This document shows positions 52,135 through 60,485 of a stretch of 64,000 bases of DNA, piece after piece. Source of the DNA: Bacteroidales bacterium UBA755 (lineage in GTDB: Bacteria > Bacteroidota > Bacteroidia > Bacteroidales > UBA932); NCBI GenBank assembly GCA_002297815.1, contig DBKH01000067.1, positions 34,332 to 98,331 on the forward strand. The letters run 5' to 3'. Position 1 is the stretch's first letter; each line of letters begins with the position of its first letter. Both the position numbers and the translations under genes were made by a program. The notes beneath the pieces were generated by a model, which had not been told where the DNA came from, made no database searches, and saw only the letters and a program-made list of their open reading frames with translations.

Positions 52135-53733
52135 TCAGCCCACATCTTCAGCATTCAGCATTGACAAGTGTTTGACTTCATCCTCGAATTTGTCTCGCGG
52201 GCCAGTGGCCTTGTTGCGGATTCTCGCGCGATAGTTATAGACAGTGTTGGCTGAGTAGTGGAGCAATGATGCCATCTTTCCAGAGTCTGTAACACCGAGC
52301 CTAATCAAAGCACAGATCCTGAGTTCAGGCGTGAGGCTGTCACCATCCTTCAAGGTTATCCTCTCATTCTCAGCGAGCAAGGAATTAACCTGTGCCACGA
52401 AATCAGGATATAGGTTGAGAAACGCCTCGTCGAACATCTTGTAGAACTGCCGGATGTCATCCTCGACCGGAGGTTTGGACTCTATCTCATCAATGAGATA
52501 CTTGTAGTCTCCTCTACGGAGGTATTTCAGGAAATGATTCTGGTTCTTACGGTTTTTGTTGATGTTGTCCGAAACCTTCTCCAAAAATAGCGCGATGTAC
52601 TCTTCCTTGACCTTGTCCGATTCTTCCAATCGCAAATTAAGAGCCTTTAACCTTTCATTAGTCTTGCGCAGGATCTTATGATGTCGCAACAAAGCGGCCA
52701 GCAGGAAAGCCAACACAATCAGAAGAAGGCTCACGAAAGCCATGCCTGCAAGGATCAGATGCCGCTGTTTGGCTTGTTTAGCCTCATAGGCGCGTTCCAC
52801 CATCGGGAAGAACTGAGAAATCTGCCACGGCCTGAGCTTTCCATTGAAAGCCAGCGCATCTGGAAGTCCGTGATCCGCAACATAGCGAAACGCCCTGTTG
52901 ATGTCCCCTTTCTGAAACAGCATTCGGGCCACATCATTCAAGGCCGCATAGTCCCTCTTGGCGCACCTGACATCGGAAATGGCAGATTTGCAGAGCCATT
53001 CCAGTTTCTGTTTCCAATCTTTCGGAGATATTCCCTCCGCATAGAGCCAACATGCAGCGGCATAGTCAGAGGAGCTTTCATCCGTACGATGAAGCATCTC
53101 CTCCGTCAGCCTCCGGACGGACACAGAATCCTTGGCGGACAGAGCCGCTTCCCTGTTGAGAAAGTACCATTCAAACGAATCAGGTTCGATGTACCGCATT
53201 AATGAGTCCCGCATCTCGTTCCGCTCAGCGAACTTAACCCAATAAAGATCCAAACCACCAGAATATGACATCATCTCTCCAGCAAGAGAATGCCTGACAG
53301 AAAACCACAATCGCTTCTGTTCGGGCTTGATCATGGTAGGGCGTATCGTAGCAAGCAGATTGGACGCCTCAACGTGATAGCCTGCCCTAATATATTCCTT
53401 GACTTTCAGAAGCTCAGTCTCGGTGAGCCGAGCATCATCCTTGTATTTTACCGAAAGGGCATGATTCATTTCAAGATACGTCATGGTGGAGTCAAAACTG
53501 TATGAGGAATATTCCTCCGCAATCAATGAGTTCAGCCTGTACTCCTCCGCGAATGGCATTCCCTCGGTACGCATGTTTTTCATCGCACCAACCTTGTCAA
53601 GAAAAGCCTTCCGGTAGGTCTCCTTCAGTCCAAGCTCTTTATCAAGGCAAGCTACTGTGTCAGAGCTGCCGGAGCAAGACAGAAGCAATGATGATAACGC
53701 AAGCAAAAAAAGGAAAACGCTCCGTCTGTACAT
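52135..53733 (-). CDS. DUF6377-type membrane regulator of the polysaccharide locus
   Basis: 532 residues from ATG 53733; TTG 53748 is unlikely. The lipoprotein-like signal LLLSCSGSS is followed by a helical, TPR-like periplasmic region (~40-325). Next come a membrane helix (~327-350), a coiled linker, and a cytoplasmic C-domain whose end (LGVTDSGKMASLLHYSANTV then YNYRARIRNKA) is a LuxR-like helix-turn-helix. This is the plan of DUF6377 proteins, found beside Sus-type loci. It probably senses a glycan signal outside and controls the adjacent SusC-SusD-GH30 genes. It has its own promoter just after the locus terminator. Confidence 0.82.
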   Translation of the reverse strand: MYRRSVFLFLLALSSLLLSCSGSSDTVACLDKELGLKETYRKAFLDKVGAMKNMRTEGMPFAEEYRLNSLIAEEYSSYSFDSTMTYLEMNHALSVKYKDDARLTETELLKVKEYIRAGYHVEASNLLATIRPTMIKPEQKRLWFSVRHSLAGEMMSYSGGLDLYWVKFAERNEMRDSLMRYIEPDSFEWYFLNREAALSAKDSVSVRRLTEEMLHRTDESSSDYAAACWLYAEGISPKDWKQKLEWLCKSAISDVRCAKRDYAALNDVARMLFQKGDINRAFRYVADHGLPDALAFNGKLRPWQISQFFPMVERAYEAKQAKQRHLILAGMAFVSLLLIVLAFLLAALLRHHKILRKTNERLKALNLRLEESDKVKEEYIALFLEKVSDNINKNRKNQNHFLKYLRRGDYKYLIDEIESKPPVEDDIRQFYKMFDEAFLNLYPDFVAQVNSLLAENERITLKDGDSLTPELRICALIRLGVTDSGKMASLLHYSANTVYNYRARIRNKATGPRDKFEDEVKHLSMLNAEDVG

Positions 53734-53764
53734 AACATTGAAATTCAATATGGGTTACCACTGG

Positions 53765-53772
53765 CAAATTTA
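53765..53772 (-). promoter_or_regulatory. -7 element of the DUF6377 gene
   Basis: TAAATTTG on the minus strand, 31 bases before ATG 53733 and directly after the locus terminator. Confidence 0.5.
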
Positions 53773-53773
53773 G

Positions 53774-53811
53774 AAAAAAAAAGGCAGGTCAGAAAGACTT
53801 TCCAACCTGCC
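53774..53811 (-). terminator. Terminator of the SusC-to-GDPD operon
   Basis: GGCAGGT (53783-53789) pairs with ACCTGCC (53805-53811); on the minus strand the stem is followed by nine T residues. Confidence 0.78.
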
Positions 53812-53869
53812 ATCGCTGAATAATTATTAAACCCGATTAATAATAGAACAGAAAAGGTAAACGCACCTA

Positions 53870-55999
53870 TTAATTTAGCAACAAACCTGCAAGTTCAGCG
53901 ATTCTGTCGGGATTGTCGGTCGTGATCCGGTCAACTCCCTTAGCCACAGCGGAGATGATGTCCGAGTCGGAGTTGACTGTCCAGACATTGACCACAAGTC
54001 CCTTATCTTGTGCATCTTTGATCCATGTAGGATTAGAATTAAACACCTTCAATTGATAGTCAACGCATTTGATTCCGTCCGCTGCGGCCTCCACCGGGGA
54101 TTTGTCCCCGTTGAGGTAGCCGACAGTCGCGGATTTGTCCGCTGCAGCGATGCCCTTGCAGGTCTCATAGTCAAAAGCGATGTACTCCACAACCTTGTCC
54201 ATTCCTTTGGACTTGACCAAGGACACCACATCGGTGGCCGCGGCCTGCTGTTTTTCCTGAGAGTTATGCGTCTTTATCTCAATGATTAGCTTGGTCTTCG
54301 AATCCTTGCCGATGCAGTCAAGCATGGCCTCCAAAGTAGGGAGGCTCTCACCATTGGACAGTTTGACATCCTTCAGTTTGTCGTAAGTGCTGTTCTGGAT
54401 CACAATGTTGTTGATCTTGGCGTCATGGTTGACAACAAGACGACCGTCCGTCGTTCTCCAGACATCAATCTCAGCACCGAAGACGCCCAGATCCTTCGCG
54501 GCCTTGACAGCTGCTATGGAGTTTTCAGGAGCGCTCTTGTGGAATCCCCTGTGCGCGACCACATCAGGGACCTTCAACGCCGCAGGATTGTCGGTGACGG
54601 TCAGATCCGCCACACCGAGCGCGTAGAACGCCCCCCCGCGCTTAAGGACAACCTTGTAGGAACCCGTCACGATGTCCGAAGGAAGGGTGACGACCGCCTT
54701 GTCAGCGGAGACTTCACACTCTGCGGTCTGGACATATTTCCCGGTCACAGACTGGAATGAGATGACATCACCACTGCTGAATCCAGTTCCCAGGATAGGA
54801 TATTTCGCCCCGGCCTTGACCTCTATTCCGGAAGGAAGTACAACATTGTCAACATTGATTGTCGAGACTGGGAGGCTGTAGCCTTTGACGCGGTCATACA
54901 ACGCTGTCACCTTAGTCTGAGTCAGAGGAGAATCGAATATTCTGGCGATTGCGATGTCCCCTTTCCATGCGGCCTGCGCGCCATTAGGGCCGGCGTCTCC
55001 GCCAATGCAGATCCAGCGCGCCTTGGCATTGCCCGGAATATTAAGATTGCCAGGAGCGTCAACCGTGTTCTTAAGCACACCGTCCAGATAGACATAGGCC
55101 TTCTTCTCCTCTTTGTTCCAGACTCCGACAAGGTGATAGTAGCGGCCGAATGCCGGTTTTGTTTGGCTTGTCGCCCATCTCCATGTGCTCTTGCCGTTCT
55201 CGCTGACATTAGGGAGGAAAGTAAGTTCCTGACCTTTTTCCTTCTTCGAGATAAGGAATCCGGTGCCACCGGCTTCCATGGCACTGAACGGTTTTATCTC
55301 ACCGCCCCATGACTCATAGTCAGCATCATACCTGATGAGGATCTCCAATGAATGGCCATCGGCCAGTTTCTTCCAAAGGTCGGAATCCTCTGCGTAATCA
55401 ACACGGTAATAGCCGCTTGTGAACCCAGATCCAGGCTCATGGTTGAAATGCGCCACATAGGATCTCGTGGCTCTGCTCTCGTAGGTGACTAGACCGGCTC
55501 CAGGCACAGTCTTGACATCCACGCCCTTGCCGGACACATCCACGGCAGTACCATCCTGATTGAACTGCACATCAAGTATGCAGTCATCCTTAAGGTTGTC
55601 AGGCAGCGGCTCAGCAGGCAGCATGTCACCGTCCTGCTTAACGGTCACCATCAACGCACCGGCCTTGCCGGAAACCTTGAGCTTCAACACAGCGGAACGC
55701 TCATAACCATCATTGGCGGAAACATTTATCGTCACTTTCTGGTCATTGGACGAGGTCGTGGGAGTCACATCCAACCATGACTGCGCCTCGTAAGGCACAG
55801 TGATGGTCCAGTCTGTGTTTGAGGTCATGTCAAGAGTGCGCTCCCCCTCTCCTCTGGCAAATTCCACAGTGGAAGCTCTATGTCCCTGATCATCAAGTAA
55901 ATCTAGATAGGTGTCTCCCTTGGCGACCTTGTCGTCGCATGAGCCAAGGCTGAGAAGGCCGAGGCCAAGACATGTAAGGTATATTAGTTTCTTAATCAT
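53870..55999 (-). CDS. BACON-LamG-IPT-glycerophosphodiesterase surface lipoprotein
   Basis: 709 residues. The lipoprotein signal ends LLSLGSCDD. Domains in order: BACON (~38-125, SNTDWTITVPYEAQSWLDVT), laminin-G/concanavalin-like (~150-370, HLVGVWNKEEKKAYVYLDGV), IPT/TIG-like (~380-470), and GDPD (~480-709). The GDPD active site is complete: VVAHRGFHKSAPENS (His, Arg and Glu), EIDVWRTTDGRLVVNHD, and LIIEIKTH. It should cleave glycerophosphodiesters. The glycan-binding modules suggest action on a phosphodiester-bearing polymer at the cell surface. It is last in the SusC operon. Confidence 0.88.
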   Translation of the reverse strand: MIKKLIYLTCLGLGLLSLGSCDDKVAKGDTYLDLLDDQGHRASTVEFARGEGERTLDMTSNTDWTITVPYEAQSWLDVTPTTSSNDQKVTINVSANDGYERSAVLKLKVSGKAGALMVTVKQDGDMLPAEPLPDNLKDDCILDVQFNQDGTAVDVSGKGVDVKTVPGAGLVTYESRATRSYVAHFNHEPGSGFTSGYYRVDYAEDSDLWKKLADGHSLEILIRYDADYESWGGEIKPFSAMEAGGTGFLISKKEKGQELTFLPNVSENGKSTWRWATSQTKPAFGRYYHLVGVWNKEEKKAYVYLDGVLKNTVDAPGNLNIPGNAKARWICIGGDAGPNGAQAAWKGDIAIARIFDSPLTQTKVTALYDRVKGYSLPVSTINVDNVVLPSGIEVKAGAKYPILGTGFSSGDVISFQSVTGKYVQTAECEVSADKAVVTLPSDIVTGSYKVVLKRGGAFYALGVADLTVTDNPAALKVPDVVAHRGFHKSAPENSIAAVKAAKDLGVFGAEIDVWRTTDGRLVVNHDAKINNIVIQNSTYDKLKDVKLSNGESLPTLEAMLDCIGKDSKTKLIIEIKTHNSQEKQQAAATDVVSLVKSKGMDKVVEYIAFDYETCKGIAAADKSATVGYLNGDKSPVEAAADGIKCVDYQLKVFNSNPTWIKDAQDKGLVVNVWTVNSDSDIISAVAKGVDRITTDNPDRIAELAGLLLN

Positions 56000-56030
56000 A
56001 GCTTTGAATATTATTCTGTCTGAATCCGTT

Positions 56031-57419
56031 TTACAGTTTCACCCCGACAAGTTTCACTCCCTCAGCCGAACCGGAAGTCTTCTTGGCCGAGCTGAAGTCA
56101 ACAGTGAAGCGATAGCGATCGCCCTCCTTAAGATCTGTAACGACACCGATGTTACCGTCAGTGTTTATTCCAAATTCCGCAGGAAGACTGACCTCGGAAT
56201 AGGAAGCACCCTTGAGCTCACCGCCCCAACTCCTCTGGAAGAAGAACTTGAAGTTGCTTCCCGTCTTTGTGCCAAGTCCGTGTCCGGCCACAAGAGTAAG
56301 TTGGAAGACCTTAGGCTTGATAGGAGAACAGCAAAGTCCACCGACTTCCGGATCCCAGCCGTGGCCCGAAGCTTCTGGCTTGCCAATGGTGTCGTCACCA
56401 ATTGCCCAAAGACCACCTGTGAAATCATCGTTCAGAACCGGGAAGTAATCGGCTCCTGTCAGAGCACCAGGCTTCATAGGGTTGATCCTGATGAATTTGT
56501 TGGAGGTCTGTAGAACGATCCTGTACTGTCCTGTGACAGGAAGGAACTTGAATTGTCCCTTATTGATGTCTATTGCCTCAAGATAGTCGGAATCAATTGT
56601 CCAGTCTGCCAAATCGAATCCCATTATGGAAAGGGTCTCGCCCTGCTTGAGAGGGATGTTCACACCATAGCTTCCCGCAGGGATCTCTTCAGCCTTGTCC
56701 ATAACCGCAGGAATCTCTCCATTGACTTCCATTGTCACGAAAGGTGATCCCACAAATGTCTTTGTGTTGAACTTGACTGTATATTCTCCTGCATAGCCAT
56801 AGGTAAAAGGAATATAGTCATCACCACCTACGACAATTCCTTTCCCGTCAAATCCGAAAGTCAGACGTTCTCCGGCAGAGCCGAACGGAGCGGAGACTAT
56901 CTTGGCCTTAAGTTCCCTTGGGAACTCTGAGGTGCAGGAGTATTCATACTCCCCTATCTTGTTCATTCGGACCTCCTTGCCTTCTGATGTGGTCAAGGTC
57001 AGGTACTCAAAGTCCGGACGTGTGACGCTCAAGGTCCTCTTCTCCTCTGTCAGTCCGAACTCAATATTCTGGGCGGTGACAGTAAGGTCCGCGGTTCCGT
57101 CTGAGATGTCAGCGTAATAAGGGATCTCAAGAGTGCCCTCAAAGACTCCGCTCTCCTTTGTCCTGATGACTTTTTTGCTCACTTCCGTTCCGTCAAAGAA
57201 AAGATGCAGTTGCAGCGTGGAAAGTGCGATGTTGTCCTTCAGCGTCACCTTGAACGGAAGGTTCTCTCCCAAGTTGGCAGACTGGGCGATCTCACAGGTC
57301 ATCTCCGGGCCTTTGTCGGTGACCTTCAGCTTTGGTTCCCTGTAGCAGGAGGTGAAGGCCATAGCCATCGCAAGGACGGCCAAAGATTGTTTTACAATGT
57401 ATTTCATGTTCATTATCAT
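56031..57419 (-). CDS. SusE/SusF-like surface glycan-binding lipoprotein (DUF5125/DUF5121-like)
   Basis: 462 residues; ATGs at 57413 and 57407 are alternative starts. Lipoprotein signal AMAFTSCYRE. The N-terminal half holds Ig-like sandwiches (KVTDKGPEMTCEIAQSANLG, then FEYLTLTTSEGKEVRMNKIG); the C-terminal part has the GGLCCSPIKPKVFQLTL and FFFQRSWGGELKG segments seen in SusE/F-type binding proteins. It probably binds the target glycan outside the cell next to SusCD. Ligand contacts cannot be assigned. It follows the GH30 gene by four bases. Confidence 0.78.
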   Translation of the reverse strand: MIMNMKYIVKQSLAVLAMAMAFTSCYREPKLKVTDKGPEMTCEIAQSANLGENLPFKVTLKDNIALSTLQLHLFFDGTEVSKKVIRTKESGVFEGTLEIPYYADISDGTADLTVTAQNIEFGLTEEKRTLSVTRPDFEYLTLTTSEGKEVRMNKIGEYEYSCTSEFPRELKAKIVSAPFGSAGERLTFGFDGKGIVVGGDDYIPFTYGYAGEYTVKFNTKTFVGSPFVTMEVNGEIPAVMDKAEEIPAGSYGVNIPLKQGETLSIMGFDLADWTIDSDYLEAIDINKGQFKFLPVTGQYRIVLQTSNKFIRINPMKPGALTGADYFPVLNDDFTGGLWAIGDDTIGKPEASGHGWDPEVGGLCCSPIKPKVFQLTLVAGHGLGTKTGSNFKFFFQRSWGGELKGASYSEVSLPAEFGINTDGNIGVVTDLKEGDRYRFTVDFSSAKKTSGSAEGVKLVGVKL

Positions 57420-57423
57420 TATC

Positions 57424-58926
57424 TTAGTTATTCCATTTTATAGAGGCTATTGACTTTGCAGGTGCCGTGAACTTTACGGAATGCCCCGAGTCGGAAAAAG
57501 TGAACGAGTGGCTTTCAGACAAATTGTTCTCGATGATTATTCCGTAGGAATGGTCAGGGTTTAGGAACGCCAGACATGAGACACCAGACTTGAGATTCCC
57601 CTTTGTCGCGATCCTGCGTGCTCCGGGGCGAATCACCTTGGAAGCGTGCGCAAGGTTGTAATACTGGGTCTTACGGTCGGTCACCTTACCGGTCTTTGAG
57701 TCAATCATAACCACACCATAGCAATTCTGGCAGCCACCCGGACGCTTGGGACCATAATTCTCATCCAAAACAAGGTTCCAAAGAGTCACCCCTTTGTTCT
57801 CCCTTGAGAGGGTCTGGATGAAGATGTTGTCGAAGTCAGTCATAAGACACTTCGCGAAATCTGGTGCCCAACCTCCGATCGAAGCCTCAGTGAAATAGAT
57901 CTCCTTATCAGGGAACCTGCTGACCATTTTGTCTAGTTCCTTAGGATTTCCATAGTAATTGTGCCATGCGGAGCCTGCCACATACCTGGCGGTCTCTGTA
58001 TCGGCAAGGATATTCATCGGATAGCCTTGTTGGTCAGCGATGCCGTCGTAGTTGTAGTTATGGTCATAGACAAGGATCTTTGTGTTCAGACCGGCCTTCC
58101 CGAATGCCGGGCCGACAGCCGTCTTTATGAACTCAAGCTGCTCTTGCCAAGGCATGTACATTGACATCGAGTTACCCTTGTTCAAAGGCTCGTTCTGGAG
58201 CGTCACGGCATAGATGTCAAACCCTTGGGACTTCATCACCCGAATCCAACGCACGAAATACTCTGCATAGTCCTGATAGCATTCCGGCTTCAGCCTTCCG
58301 CTGGTCCATGAATAGTAGTCGCTGTCGTTGTTGACTCTTCTCTTCATCCAGCGTGGCGCTGTCCAAGGCGTGGCGATTATCTTGACATCAGGATTGATCG
58401 CCAGAACCTCTTTAAGGATAGGGAAAAGGTCACGGACATCATATTCATGGGCCGCGAAATTCTCCATACCTTTCTTGTCGCACCAGGTGTACTCGTCAAG
58501 ACCGAAGTCCGATGAGCCGATGGTGACCCTCACCATGCTGAATCCAAGCCCTTCTTTGGGATCGAAAAGCTCTTTCAGGAGAGCGGTCCGGGCCGATGGC
58601 TCCATCACAGCCCGCAGATTGTAGCAGGTGCTGCCAGTCAAGGCAGGGCCGAAGCCGTCAACGGTCTGGAAGGTCACAGTTGAATCAAGAGTGACAAGAT
58701 TAACAGCCATTGTTCCCGGCTTGCGAAGCTCCAGTTCCTCAGACTTGAAAAGAAGGGTTTTGTCAGCGGTTGTGACATAGGCCGTCACTACCGCTTGGCT
58801 TGGTTCCGGAGCCGGAGGGGTGACTTCTCCCCCTTCGGTGTTTCCGGAAGCCTTGCCGCAGCAGGAGCAAAGGAACAGCGTGAAGAAGAACAACAGTTTA
58901 TCGTAACGCATGACTTTTCCGCACAT
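57424..58926 (-). CDS. GH30 glycoside hydrolase, probable endo-beta-1,6-glucanase type
   Basis: 500 residues; the ATG at 58926 overlaps the SusD stop (TAATG), and ATG 58911 gives a better lipoprotein signal (FLCSCCGK). GH30 motifs: QTVDGFGPALTGSTCYNL at the barrel start, acid/base Glu in AVTLQNEPLNKG (near residue 245), and nucleophile Glu in EIYFTEASIGGW (near 345). GH30 members of Sus loci often cut beta-1,6-glucan (subfamily 3); glucosylceramidase or fucosidase/xylosidase subfamilies are less likely here. A C-terminal beta-sandwich closes the protein. Confidence 0.88.
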   Translation of the reverse strand: MCGKVMRYDKLLFFFTLFLCSCCGKASGNTEGGEVTPPAPEPSQAVVTAYVTTADKTLLFKSEELELRKPGTMAVNLVTLDSTVTFQTVDGFGPALTGSTCYNLRAVMEPSARTALLKELFDPKEGLGFSMVRVTIGSSDFGLDEYTWCDKKGMENFAAHEYDVRDLFPILKEVLAINPDVKIIATPWTAPRWMKRRVNNDSDYYSWTSGRLKPECYQDYAEYFVRWIRVMKSQGFDIYAVTLQNEPLNKGNSMSMYMPWQEQLEFIKTAVGPAFGKAGLNTKILVYDHNYNYDGIADQQGYPMNILADTETARYVAGSAWHNYYGNPKELDKMVSRFPDKEIYFTEASIGGWAPDFAKCLMTDFDNIFIQTLSRENKGVTLWNLVLDENYGPKRPGGCQNCYGVVMIDSKTGKVTDRKTQYYNLAHASKVIRPGARRIATKGNLKSGVSCLAFLNPDHSYGIIIENNLSESHSFTFSDSGHSVKFTAPAKSIASIKWNN

Positions 58927-60482
58927 TAATAGCCCTGATTCTGCTCGATGTTAGGGTTTTTGTCAAGCACCGTTGTCGGCACAGGAAGGAAAATGCTGTA
59001 CTGATCAAGCGGATCCCTTGTAAGGTAGTAGGAATCATTCTTCCAGACATTATTGTGGACATCGATGATCTTGTCGTGGCGGGCAAGGTCGAAGAACCTG
59101 AAGCCCTCGAAAGCCAGTTCGAGACGACGCTCGTCAAGGATCTTGTCAATCAGCTGGTCTCCTGAGAGTCCGCTGACAACAGGCAGTTTGGCTCGCAGAC
59201 GTACAGCGTTGACATATTTCAAAGCCCCTGCGCTGTCACCGTTCATCGCGAGAGCCTCCGCGTGAAGCAGGTAGATCTCCGCTAGGCGCATGAGAATGAT
59301 GCTTGTGGCAGAGGTCTCCATCTTGCCCATGAACGCATAATTAGTCTCAGGATAGTAAAGACTCCAGCTGCAGGCATCCCAAAGAATGCTGACATTCTTC
59401 CTTTCAGTGTCGCCTTCTGCGTCATAGGCGTCAACCAGGTTCCTAGATGGCGTGATCCACTTAGACCATGTGTAGCTGTCGTTAGGAGAGAACTGATTCC
59501 TATGGAACATCATGTGAAGCCAGTTGCCTGATGATGCCGTGAACGTCACCTCAAAGATGGACTCCTTCGTGTTCTTGGCGGCTGTCTTGGCTGACACATC
59601 ATAAGACCACAAGTCCTTGTAGTTGTCACACAGGGAGGCTCTCAATGCCTCAGCGCTGCTAGAATTGACATTCATGTCCTTCTCAACTGCCTCACACCAC
59701 TGGGCTACCTTGCCCCAGTCTTGAATATTCGATTTCTCGGCATAGACATGGGCCAGAATTCCCTTGGCGAATGTCTTGGAAAGGACGAACTTGTCCTCCG
59801 CGCTGAGATCCGGTGCATTCTGGGCAGCGAACTCAAGCATCTCCACAATTTGGGCGTATATGTCCTCCCTCGCTGGACGAGACGGATAGTAGGAAGGATA
59901 GACTTCCTCTACATTCTCGGCGGTGATAGGGTCAGGGATGGAGTTGATGACAGGAATAGTGTTGTAAAGCTGCGTGCCTCTGAACACATAGAAAGCCTTT
60001 ATGATGTCCGCCTGGGCAAGCCAGTTGTCATGCTGCTCCTGAGTCATGGACGGATCCAGTTTCTGGATGCGGTCAATGTTGCAGATTACCTGGTTGGCTG
60101 CATTTATCGCAAGCTGGAAATCACTCCAATCTCTGGTGACATTCTGATTCGATCCGTCAATCTTGTTGGATTCGATCCCGACAAGTTCCGCAGTGCTCGG
60201 AGAGCCGTTGTAGGCGTTGTCCGCGCGGACTTCTGAATACACAAGCCAGTCCATGAACTGAAGCCTCTGCATCCTATCGTTCTTAAGCACACCGCTATAG
60301 AATCCTTTGACAAGATTCTCCATCTGCGCTGCGGTGGTGTACTGCGAAGTCGTGGTGTCTTTCGGGACAAAAACATTACCCTCGTTGTAGCCTGTGACAG
60401 GATAGATGTCAAGTTCGCATGAAGCGAGTGGAGCCAGAGCGAGGAAAGAGAATATAATTAATGACTTTTTCATACTCATCAT
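58926..60482 (-). CDS. susD: SusD/RagB-family nutrient-binding lipoprotein
   Basis: 518 residues (starts at ATG 60482, 60479 or 60473). Lipoprotein signal LAPLASCELD. The SusD TPR-like core includes AAQMENLVKGFYSG, QVICNIDRIQKLDPSMTQEQ and the C-terminal LDERRLELAFEGFRFFDLAR box, which is diagnostic for the family. It caps the SusC barrel and captures the oligosaccharide outside the cell. It lies three bases after susC, standard for a Sus pair. Confidence 0.96.
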   Translation of the reverse strand: MMSMKKSLIIFSFLALAPLASCELDIYPVTGYNEGNVFVPKDTTTSQYTTAAQMENLVKGFYSGVLKNDRMQRLQFMDWLVYSEVRADNAYNGSPSTAELVGIESNKIDGSNQNVTRDWSDFQLAINAANQVICNIDRIQKLDPSMTQEQHDNWLAQADIIKAFYVFRGTQLYNTIPVINSIPDPITAENVEEVYPSYYPSRPAREDIYAQIVEMLEFAAQNAPDLSAEDKFVLSKTFAKGILAHVYAEKSNIQDWGKVAQWCEAVEKDMNVNSSSAEALRASLCDNYKDLWSYDVSAKTAAKNTKESIFEVTFTASSGNWLHMMFHRNQFSPNDSYTWSKWITPSRNLVDAYDAEGDTERKNVSILWDACSWSLYYPETNYAFMGKMETSATSIILMRLAEIYLLHAEALAMNGDSAGALKYVNAVRLRAKLPVVSGLSGDQLIDKILDERRLELAFEGFRFFDLARHDKIIDVHNNVWKNDSYYLTRDPLDQYSIFLPVPTTVLDKNPNIEQNQGY

Positions 60483-60485
60483 CTT

